The notes under the pieces: generated by a model
The model's input: only the letters and a program-made list of their open reading frames with translations
Databases searched by the model: none
Told to the model about the DNA's origin: nothing
In this document: one piece after another, positions 1 to 5,329 of the stretch
Layout: every line of letters begins with the position of its first letter
Numbering within the stretch: position 1 is the first letter of the stretch
Assembly (NCBI GenBank): GCA_026387805.1
Contig: JAPLKY010000014.1
Coordinates: 1 to 5,924 of the forward strand
Direction: 5' to 3'
DNA: 5,924 bases
DNA from: Candidatus Krumholzibacteriia bacterium
Lineage (GTDB): Bacteria; Krumholzibacteriota; Krumholzibacteriia; Krumholzibacteriales; Krumholzibacteriaceae
Program-made: the position numbers and the translations under genes

Positions 1-398
1 AAGCGGAATCCCCCGCTTCCCATCTCGAAATCGCACGAGTTCTTCCCCCGGGCGAGCCTCCAATGATACGAGAGCGAATCGAGCTCGCGGCTGAAGCCGC
101 TCAGATGGGCGAAGACCGCCGTACGGCCGTCTCCGAACCTCACGTACAGCGCCTTTCCATACCCGATCGGCGAAACGCGAAGCCTCACGGCCTCGCACGA
201 GTCGGGTGCAAGGCACGGCAGCCCGATGCGTCCGAAGGTCCTCAGATCGATTCCCGCATGGTAGTGCCCGTCGCGGTACTCGCCGAAGCTCGAGCTGAGC
301 TTCCGGGGCTCGTTCAGCGGCCAACGAGGACCTTCCGCGCGCGCCAAGCCGGCTGCGCAGAGAAGGACGGCACACAGTGCGGCATATCGTGATTTCAT
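1..398 (-). CDS. Secreted M23-family (LytM-type) metallopeptidase, 5' part only
   Basis: The gene reads leftward from ATG at 398 and is open for 132 codons to the window edge, so the C-terminal part is missing. Residues 1-21 form a signal peptide: K2 and R4, a hydrophobic stretch rich in Ala, Leu and Cys, then a cleavage site like A-R-A|E. The M23 fold starts around residue 34 (LSSSFGEYRDGHYHAGIDL). H47 and D51 form the HxxxD half of the zinc site, and H98 in FAHLS corresponds to the usual YAHL segment. The second zinc motif (HxH) would lie beyond the window and cannot be checked. Family members cut peptidoglycan cross-links or act as inactive regulators of amidases, in the periplasm or outside the cell. 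An in-frame TGA lies six codons upstream of the ATG with no other start between, so the start is secure. There is no Shine-Dalgarno sequence. Family assignment is fairly sure; catalytic activity is undetermined. Confidence 0.82.
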   Translation of the reverse strand, partial: MKSRYAALCAVLLCAAGLARAEGPRWPLNEPRKLSSSFGEYRDGHYHAGIDLRTFGRIGLPCLAPDSCEAVRLRVSPIGYGKALYVRFGDGRTAVFAHLSGFSRELDSLSYHWRLARGKNSCDFEMGSGGFR

Positions 399-407
399 GG
401 CGGATGC

Positions 408-437
408 ACCGTATCACCGGGGTCGCCCGCATGTCAA
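408..437 (-). promoter_or_regulatory. Sigma70-type promoter for the M23 peptidase gene
   Basis: On the minus strand a perfect -35 TTGACA (plus-strand 432-437) is followed by an 18-bp spacer and TACGGT (408-413), which keeps the three most important -10 bases (T, A and final T). The -10 is preceded by TG one base upstream, as in extended -10 elements. The predicted transcription start is near position 401, only about 2-4 bases before the ATG at 398. This would give a leaderless or near-leaderless mRNA, consistent with the lack of a Shine-Dalgarno sequence. Called from sequence pattern only. Confidence 0.5.
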
Positions 438-444
438 TCCGGGC

Positions 445-490
445 TTTAAAAGAATTGCATTCATTGGCGCAATATGCTAATTTACATCAG
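445..490 (+). promoter_or_regulatory. AT-rich probable promoter region of the ppiD-like gene
   Basis: This is the only clearly AT-rich stretch in the divergent intergenic region. It lies 60-110 bases upstream of the ppiD-like start. The best pair I can find is TTGCAT (455-460) with TAATTT (478-483) at 17 bp, a weak match. TATGCT at 473-478 is an alternative -10 without a good -35. The stretch also holds the dyad ATTGC-N10-GCAAT (454-473), which could be an operator. The location is plausible; the exact elements are uncertain. Confidence 0.3.
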
Positions 491-506
491 GTTTTTCGAC
501 ACATGC

Positions 507-520
507 GCTCGTGATCGAGC
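507..520 (+). other. Small perfect hairpin in the ppiD leader
   Basis: GCTCG (507-511) and CGAGC (516-520) pair perfectly around a TGAT loop, 32 bases upstream of the ppiD ATG. No T-run follows, so it is not an intrinsic terminator. It could affect mRNA stability or be chance. It also covers a GTG at 511 that could otherwise be read as an in-frame upstream start. Confidence 0.3.
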
Positions 521-552
521 CCGGAATACTTAGAAGAAAAGGAACATCGAGT

Positions 553-2358
553 ATGCTCAGGGATTTACGCCAAAGAACGAAGACGATTCTCTGGATCGTG
601 GTCCTCACGTTCGTGATATCAATCTTCGCCGTATGGGGAATGGACCTCCAGGGGCCCAAGCAGCGGAAGTTCGACGCGAACATCGTCGGAAACGTCGACA
701 AGCAGGCCATTTCCCAGCAGGCATACAACGACGTGCTGAACCAGCTCTACAACCAGGTCAAGATACAGAAGGGGGAGAATTACACCCCGAGCGACATGGA
801 ACGGAGCCTCCTGGCCGACCAGGCGTGGGAGTACGCCGTGCAGGCAAGGCTCATGCAGAGGGAAATCGACAAGCTTCACATCCAGGTTTCCGACGCCGAG
901 CTCGTCTCGTTCCTTCGGCAGAACCCCCATCCTTCTCTCCAGGCCATGTTCAAGACCGAGGACGGGCAGTTCGATTATCAGGCGTACCTCAAGGCGCTCT
1001 CCGATCCGGATGCCGATTGGACCGAGCTCGAGCGATGGGGCCGCGCGGCGATACCGGAGATAAAGCTCCAAACCTACCTCGTCTCGCAGATTCACATCCC
1101 CGAAAACGAGGCGCTCGAGCGCTTCAAGGATCAGAACCTCGCAATGAAGGCTCGTTACGTGCAGATTCCGATACAGAAGGCCGAAGGAGCTCCCTACGAG
1201 CCTACCGACGCCGAGCTTCGAGGCCTCTACGAGCAGAGAAAAGCGGATTTCAAGGCGCCCGCGATGCGCCGCGTGCGTGTGATGGAGATCGAGAAGAAGC
1301 CCACCGCCGCCGACGAGGAAGACATCAAGGCGCGCGCCGAGGACATCCGCGCGGACATCGCGAAGGGGACGCTCGATTTCGCCGAGGCCGCAAAGGAGTA
1401 TTCGGACGACAACACAACCGCCGATAAGGGCGGAGACCTCGGATTCTTCAAGAAGGGGGACATGGCTCCCGAGTTCGACGCGGCCGCTTTCGCTTTGAAG
1501 CCCGGCCAGCTCAGCGAGCCGGTCCGCACACCGTTCGGCTATCATCTCATCAAGGTCGAGGAACGGAAGACCGAAAAGGGGATCGAAACGATCCATGCGA
1601 GACATATTCTCATGAAGGTCGAGCCCGGGACCGACACCGTCGACTCCCTCCAGTTGGTTCTGAGGGACATCAGCACCGAGATTCACGACAAGGGATTCGA
1701 GAAGACGGCGGCGGACCGCAAGCTCAAAACCTTCGACACGGAGCCCTTCGCGCAAGGGATGTTCATCAAGGATCTGGGCTTCGCCCCGCGCGTCGCGAGC
1801 TTCGCGTTCAACTATGGAGAGGGCAGCGTGAGCTACGGGATCGACGGCGAAACGTCGATCCGCTTCGTGAAGGTGATCGAGGCGCTTCCCGAGCAGGAAA
1901 AAACGTTCGAGCAGGTTCGTCCGCAGCTCGTCGATGAGCTTCGCGTGAACAGGGAAGCCGACGCGGCGCGCGCCGTCGCCGAATCCCTCCGCAAGGAAAT
2001 CCTTTCGGGCGGTTCATTCGACGCGGTCGCGAAGGCGAAGGGCTTCGCGGTCAAGGAAACGCCCTCGTTCAAGGTAGGAGATGCGATTCCCGAGATCGGA
2101 ACCAACACGCCCTTCCAGACGGCCTGCAAATTCCTCGCGGTGAACGCCGTGAGCCCCCCGATCAAGGGACAGGGCCGCTACTACCTGATAAAGATCGTCG
2201 AGCGCACGGAGCCGGATATGGCGAAGTACGTCGAGGCGCGGCAGGGCATCGTAAGCGAGATGCGGAACGAGGTCGCCAACCGCTTCATGGCGAGCTGGTA
2301 TCAGGATATCAGGGACAACGCAAAGGTCGAGGATCTGAGGGAAAAGCCGCTCCAGTGA
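553..2358 (+). CDS. ppiD: PpiD/SurA-like membrane-anchored periplasmic peptidyl-prolyl isomerase / chaperone
   Basis: The product is 601 residues, close to E. coli PpiD (about 620). The N-terminus MLRDLRQRTKTILW followed by one membrane segment (about 12-30) is the classic PpiD signal anchor: short basic cytoplasmic tail, large periplasmic body. Residues about 35-235 match the SurA/PpiD N-terminal chaperone region, including FDYQAYLKAL. A parvulin domain spans about 237-338, with GGDLGFF near 293-298 and FGYHLIK at 328-334. ARHIL at 349-353 opens a second, degenerate parvulin-like segment. The C-terminal part (about 446-601) resembles PpiD C-terminal regions. The family helps newly exported proteins fold at the SecYEG exit. 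ATG 553 is preferred over in-frame GTG 511 because AAAAGGA (537-543) is well spaced from it, and because 511 would add 14 residues ahead of the conserved start. It is monocistronic: its left neighbour is divergent and its right neighbour convergent. Confidence 0.85.
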   Translation: MLRDLRQRTKTILWIVVLTFVISIFAVWGMDLQGPKQRKFDANIVGNVDKQAISQQAYNDVLNQLYNQVKIQKGENYTPSDMERSLLADQAWEYAVQARLMQREIDKLHIQVSDAELVSFLRQNPHPSLQAMFKTEDGQFDYQAYLKALSDPDADWTELERWGRAAIPEIKLQTYLVSQIHIPENEALERFKDQNLAMKARYVQIPIQKAEGAPYEPTDAELRGLYEQRKADFKAPAMRRVRVMEIEKKPTAADEEDIKARAEDIRADIAKGTLDFAEAAKEYSDDNTTADKGGDLGFFKKGDMAPEFDAAAFALKPGQLSEPVRTPFGYHLIKVEERKTEKGIETIHARHILMKVEPGTDTVDSLQLVLRDISTEIHDKGFEKTAADRKLKTFDTEPFAQGMFIKDLGFAPRVASFAFNYGEGSVSYGIDGETSIRFVKVIEALPEQEKTFEQVRPQLVDELRVNREADAARAVAESLRKEILSGGSFDAVAKAKGFAVKETPSFKVGDAIPEIGTNTPFQTACKFLAVNAVSPPIKGQGRYYLIKIVERTEPDMAKYVEARQGIVSEMRNEVANRFMASWYQDIRDNAKVEDLREKPLQ

Positions 2359-2601
2359 TCAGCCCTGTTTGTCCTTGCCTTCGCCGATCTCGGGCTTCTT
2401 CTCGGTCGAGGACTGGATCTCGTTGCCCATGTCCCGCGAGGCCTTTTTGAATCGCTGGATCGATTTGCCGAGCGCCTCGGCCATGTCGGGAAGCCTCTTC
2501 GGCCCGAAGAACAGAAGCACGAGGAACAGGACGATAAGGAGCTCCTGCCAGCCGACGGGCCCGAAGAAACAGAAGCCCGGTCCGAGAGTCGCGAAGATCA
2601 T
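2359..2601 (-). CDS. tatA: Sec-independent (Tat) protein translocase subunit TatA
   Basis: The product is 80 residues and has the TatA/B layout: a short N-terminus, one membrane helix (about 18-33), the hinge FFGPKRLPD, an amphipathic helix (about 37-57) and a charged, disordered Lys/Glu-rich tail. FGPK and the short tail favour TatA over TatB. TatA oligomers form the passage for folded twin-arginine substrates, together with TatC, which is not in this window. Two in-frame ATGs exist, at 2610 and 2601. The strong AGGGAGG (2611-2617) directly touches the first but sits nine bases from the second, so 2601 is chosen; the alternative adds only MDA. It is the last gene of the leftward train. Its stop codon abuts that of the convergent ppiD-like gene. 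Confidence 0.88.
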   Translation of the reverse strand: MIFATLGPGFCFFGPVGWQELLIVLFLVLLFFGPKRLPDMAEALGKSIQRFKKASRDMGNEIQSSTEKKPEIGEGKDKQG

Positions 2602-2610
2602 GGCGTCCAT

Positions 2611-2617
2611 CCTCCCT
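2611..2617 (-). promoter_or_regulatory. Strong ribosome binding site deciding the tatA start
   Basis: AGGGAGG on the minus strand starts two bases after the stop codon of the preceding small gene. It is nine bases from ATG 2601 but has zero spacing to ATG 2610. This favours the inner start and suggests that translation of the small gene and tatA is linked. Confidence 0.6.
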
Positions 2618-2618
2618 T

Positions 2619-2741
2619 TCAGGCGTACATTCGAAGCAAGAGCGCGACGAATACGATTCCGAGAACGCTGATGAGATTCACCTTCAGGGAGAATCCGAAG
2701 GTGAGCGTGAGAATGAGGAGATCGAGGTCGAGCGGCCCCAC
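2619..2741 (-). CDS. Small hypothetical membrane protein (about 40 residues)
   Basis: I do not recognise this product. It fills the gap of about 180 bases between the LytR_C gene and tatA. From GTG 2741 it encodes 40 residues, very hydrophobic throughout: a Leu-rich stretch at about 5-19, a short polar break (K20, N22), then a clear membrane helix at about 23-37 (LISVLGIVFVALLL) and a short end, RMYA. Evidence for coding: 31 of 40 codons end in G or C, leucine is mostly CTC as in the neighbours, and the stop is one base ahead of the tatA Shine-Dalgarno. The start is uncertain. GTG 2741 has AAGG eight bases upstream; TTG 2747 gives 42 residues; ATG 2840 would overlap the LytR_C gene by 59 bases and give 73. 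It could instead be a chance open frame in an untranslated spacer. Confidence 0.5.
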   Translation of the reverse strand: MGPLDLDLLILTLTFGFSLKVNLISVLGIVFVALLLRMYA

Positions 2742-2781
2742 CTTCAATACCTTGCCGGAAACCCCCTCCGGGCGACAAACC

Positions 2782-3213
2782 TTAACTTCTTCCGCCGGCG
2801 GATCCCCTGACGCGGTCGTGCCCGACGATATAGGTGGCATCGACCAAGGGAGCGGGATCTATCTGCTCCAGGATCGTCCGGCATCCGAGGGTCTTCGCGA
2901 GCCTCCGCATGAGACGCGGATTGCCTCTCCGATCGACGAGAACCGATTCGGCGAAGTCGAGGCGCTCCGCGTTGTCGACGATGAGAACGTCGATCCCCCG
3001 GCGTCTGAGCTCCTTTGCCACGTCCATGGCGATGCCCGTCTCCCTCGTTCCATTCAGGATCTCGATCTGGAACGGAGGCTCCTCATTGCGCGCAAATCGC
3101 GCGCCGAGCCCGAGCCACCGCACGGCGAGTGAGAATCCGATGAGACCGGCGAGCAGCGCGATGAAGACGATCGCGCGCGGCCGTCTTTTCCGCTTGCCGA
3201 TCATCCTCGTCAC
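2782..3213 (-). CDS. Membrane-anchored LytR_C-domain protein
   Basis: The product is 143 residues. A basic N-terminus (KRKRRPR at 7-13) precedes one membrane helix (about 14-33), giving an N-in topology with the rest outside the cytoplasm. Residues about 48-132 match the LytR C-terminal domain family (LytR_C): IEILNGTRETGIA, then AKELRRRGIDV, and the closing ATYIVGHD typical of the family's last strand. This domain is found C-terminal to LytR-CpsA-Psr wall-polymer ligases and also as free-standing anchored proteins. Here there is no LCP catalytic domain, so this is a free-standing version whose role is unknown, probably envelope related. The start is GTG 3213, which overlaps the HIT stop as GTGA (4 bases) and has GGGAGGG at good distance upstream. 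ATG 3204, three codons later, is less well spaced. Confidence 0.78.
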   Translation of the reverse strand: MTRMIGKRKRRPRAIVFIALLAGLIGFSLAVRWLGLGARFARNEEPPFQIEILNGTRETGIAMDVAKELRRRGIDVLIVDNAERLDFAESVLVDRRGNPRLMRRLAKTLGCRTILEQIDPAPLVDATYIVGHDRVRGSAGGRS

Positions 3214-3698
3214 GCGCGCTCCCTCCCGAAATGGGGAGCGAGCCTCCGGTAGCTCTCCTCGAGCGCCTCCGAAACCACGCGCGTTTCCGCGAGAGCGGTC
3301 ATGAAATTCGTATCCCCGGTCCAGCGCGGGCAGAGATGCACGTGAAGATGTCCCGCGATCCCCGCTCCGGCGCCCTGCCCTATGTTGATCCCGATGTTCA
3401 TCCCTTCGGGGTGATACGCCTCGCGGACGGCCCCCTCGCCGCGGGCGAGGAGCGTGACGAGCTCGCGCCCCTCATCGAGCGAGATCTCGCCGACGCGCTC
3501 GATGTGCCGGTTCGCCACGATCATGATGTGGCCGTTCGTGTAGGGAAACATATTGAGAATGACGAACCAGTGAGCCCCTCGTTCGAGAATGCCTACCCGC
3601 TCGTCGTTCTCCTCCTTCCGGATCTCGCAGAAGAGGCATCCGTCCTTCTTCGGCCTGGCAAAATACGCGCTTCGCCACGGGGCGTAGATTCTATCCAT
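3210..3698 (-). CDS. HIT-family nucleotide hydrolase/phosphorylase (Ap4A-type)
   Basis: The product is 162 residues. The histidine triad GHLHVHLCPRW gives H117, H119 and H121; H119 is expected to be the nucleophile that attacks the nucleotide alpha-phosphate. The family signature at the start (MDRIYAPWRSAYF) and C21-x-x-C24 with H65 (probable zinc site) place it with the longer bacterial HIT proteins annotated as Ap4A phosphorylases or hydrolases rather than the short HinT type. NMFPYTNGHIMIV at 49-61 is the usual conserved strand-turn region. It is expected to be cytoplasmic; the actual substrate cannot be told from sequence. The start ATG lies inside the last codons of the upstream gene (8-base overlap) with only GAAGAAGG pressed against it, so translation is probably coupled to that gene. 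Its end overlaps the next gene by 4 bases. Confidence 0.85.
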   Translation of the reverse strand: MDRIYAPWRSAYFARPKKDGCLFCEIRKEENDERVGILERGAHWFVILNMFPYTNGHIMIVANRHIERVGEISLDEGRELVTLLARGEGAVREAYHPEGMNIGINIGQGAGAGIAGHLHVHLCPRWTGDTNFMTALAETRVVSEALEESYRRLAPHFGRERA

Positions 3699-4437
3699 CC
3701 TTCTTCATCAGCCTTTCCGCCGCCTGGAGCTGTTCGACGGTGTTGATTCCGAGCACTTCCTCGCGCTGATCGCATCGGTACACGACGACGCGCTTCCCCG
3801 CCCCCCGCAGGATCTCCATCACGTCGGTGATATAGTATTCCCCCTGCACGTTGCGGCGCCCGACCTTCTTGAGAGCGCCGAAGAGATCGACGCTCTCGAA
3901 GCAGAATATGCCGCTGTTGATCTCCCGGATCGCGCGCACGGAGTCGTTCGCGTCCTTGTGTTCCGTGATGCGGAGAAATGCGCCCCGCCCGTCCCTGACG
4001 ATGCGCCCGTAACCCGCCGGATCGTCGATCTCGGCGGAGAGAACGGTGGCCGAGGCGCTCTCGCCTCGATGAAACGCAACGAGGCTTTCGAGCGTGCGGG
4101 GGCGCAGAAGCGGCGTATCGCCGTTCAGGACGACGATTCTGCCCGCGAAGCCGCCGAAGCTCCATTCCGCCATGAGCGCCGCGTGCCCCGTACCGAGACG
4201 CGGCTCCTGGATGACGAATTCCACCCTCTCCCCATCGAGCTCGCGGCGCACGGCTTCCGCCTGGTGCCCGATCACGATGACGATGCGCGACGGCGACACG
4301 GCCTGGACCGTCTCGAGCACGTGCCTGATCATCGACTTGCCGGCAACGGCGTGAAGCACCTTCGCGAGGCTCGATTTCATCCGCGTGCCCTCCCCGGCGG
4401 CGAGGATCAGCGCGGCGCATCCACATTGTTCAGACAT
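3691..4437 (-). CDS. glmU: Stand-alone GlmU N-terminal domain: UDP-GlcNAc pyrophosphorylase-type nucleotidyltransferase
   Basis: The product is 248 residues, the length of the GlmU uridylyltransferase domain alone; bifunctional GlmU has about 450. The order of motifs matches: LAAGEGTRM (12-20) with R19 and K26, Q77, GTGHA (82-86), NGDTPLL (105-111) with metal-binding D107, GYGRIVRD (142-149), E159, EINSGIF (172-178) with N174, GEYYITD (199-205) and GINT (230-233) with N232. These correspond to the UTP-, sugar- and Mg-binding positions of E. coli GlmU. The reaction would be UTP + GlcNAc-1-P to UDP-GlcNAc + PPi in the cytoplasm, supplying peptidoglycan and LPS. The left-handed beta-helix acetyltransferase domain is absent; the frame ends cleanly at TAG. 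The P of the usual LPK is A25 here. GGAG just upstream supports ATG 4437. It overlaps panC and the HIT gene by 8 bases each. A different hexose-1-phosphate substrate is possible. Confidence 0.8.
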   Translation of the reverse strand: MSEQCGCAALILAAGEGTRMKSSLAKVLHAVAGKSMIRHVLETVQAVSPSRIVIVIGHQAEAVRRELDGERVEFVIQEPRLGTGHAALMAEWSFGGFAGRIVVLNGDTPLLRPRTLESLVAFHRGESASATVLSAEIDDPAGYGRIVRDGRGAFLRITEHKDANDSVRAIREINSGIFCFESVDLFGALKKVGRRNVQGEYYITDVMEILRGAGKRVVVYRCDQREEVLGINTVEQLQAAERLMKKDG

Positions 4438-5329
4438 ACCTGCTCCATTCGGGAAACTCGAGAACGATCTCCTCGACCTTCGCTCCTGATACCCTGAGAG
4501 TCACGTTGTCGATGAGACGCGTCCCGCCGATTCGGCCGGCGCACGCGAGGAGGACCGTCCCCGCCATCCTTTCGAGAGGCTCGAGCGTCGCGCCGTCCAC
4601 CGCGCCCGCGTATTCGACGTCGAATCCCGCCGCGCGCATCGTCCCCGTCATCATCGCGGCGAGCGGCGCGGGATCGCGTTCCCCTGCCTCGATCCTGCGC
4701 CTCGCCGACGCGAGAGCCGCGTACATCGCGGGCGCCTTCGAACGGGATTCCGGGTCGAGGTACCGGTTCCGGGAGCTCATCGCGAGGCCGTCCGCTTCCC
4801 GCACGGTGGGACCGAGGAGAATCGTCACGGGAATATCGAGATCCGCCGCCATCCTCTGGATGACGAGGGCCTGCTGCGCGTCCTTCTGGCCGAAGAACGC
4901 CGCGTCCGGTCCGATGATATTGAAGAGCTTCGCCACGACGAGCGCGACTCCCTGAAAATGATCGCGCCGCGCGGCTCCGCAGAGAACGTCCGATATCCCT
5001 TCGACCGATATCCGCGTCCGGTCGGCGGGAGAGTAGAGATCGGCGTCGTTCGGATGAAACAGGAGATCGCAGCCGAGATCCTCGAGCATGCGCCGATCGG
5101 CTTCGAGGGTTCGCGGATACCGGGAGAGATCCTCCTTCGGCCCGAACTGTCGGGGATTCACGAAGATCGACGCGACGACGAACTCCGTGCGCGCGCGGGC
5201 CATACGGACGAGACTCGCGTGTCCCTCGTGCAGCGCTCCCATCGTCGGCACGAGACCGACTCGCGCTCCGGCTTTCTTGATCTCATCGATTGCGCGGCGA
5301 GCCTCTCGAGGCGTGGTAACGGTCTTCAT
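4430..5329 (-). CDS. panC: Pantothenate synthetase (pantoate--beta-alanine ligase)
   Basis: The product is 299 residues, slightly longer than E. coli PanC (283). It joins pantoate and beta-alanine with ATP, through a pantoyl-adenylate, to give pantothenate for CoA; cytoplasmic. Motifs in order: VPTMGALHEGHASLV (27-41) with the nucleotidyltransferase histidines H34 and H37, FVNPRQFGPKEDLSRYPR (56-73), DHFQGVALVVAKLFNI (123-138), FFGQKDAQQ (145-153) and TVREADGLAMSSRNRYL (175-191), the KMSKS-equivalent loop. All the active-site regions I know for the family are present. ATG 5329 overlaps the panB stop as ATGA. The open frame continues upstream to 5635, but that stretch lies inside panB and lacks PanC similarity. 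No good Shine-Dalgarno is seen, so translation is probably coupled to panB. Confidence 0.95.
   Translation of the reverse strand: MKTVTTPREARRAIDEIKKAGARVGLVPTMGALHEGHASLVRMARARTEFVVASIFVNPRQFGPKEDLSRYPRTLEADRRMLEDLGCDLLFHPNDADLYSPADRTRISVEGISDVLCGAARRDHFQGVALVVAKLFNIIGPDAAFFGQKDAQQALVIQRMAADLDIPVTILLGPTVREADGLAMSSRNRYLDPESRSKAPAMYAALASARRRIEAGERDPAPLAAMMTGTMRAAGFDVEYAGAVDGATLEPLERMAGTVLLACAGRIGGTRLIDNVTLRVSGAKVEEIVLEFPEWSRYV

Noticed and set aside
63..392. Plus-strand open frame of 109 codons
   Set aside because: It is antisense to the M23 peptidase gene, which has a signal peptide and zinc-site motif. The plus-strand product has no recognisable features.
464..478. Sigma54-like element TTGGCGCAATATGCT
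   Set aside because: Only eight bases separate the GG and GC pairs, instead of the ten required for a -24/-12 promoter.
511..552. In-frame GTG at 511 as the ppiD start
   Set aside because: It would add 14 residues before the conserved MLRDLRQR beginning and lies in a hairpin. ATG 553 has a well-spaced AAAAGGA.
619..1755. Long minus-strand open frame opposite ppiD
   Set aside because: The product is low-complexity (Leu, Gly, Arg, Glu, Val) and is the complement of ppiD codons. Long antisense frames are expected in GC-rich genes; there is no ribosome site and no family resemblance.
2602..2778. Extended N-terminus of TatA up to position 2778
   Set aside because: The extra residues are Arg/His/Ser-rich, unlike any TatA. 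The stretch overlaps the better-supported small frame, and the strong ribosome site sits at the inner start.
2671..3304. Two overlapping plus-strand frames (2671-3132 and 2834-3304)
   Set aside because: Both are antisense to the LytR_C gene and its neighbours, which carry clear domain motifs and operon-type overlaps.
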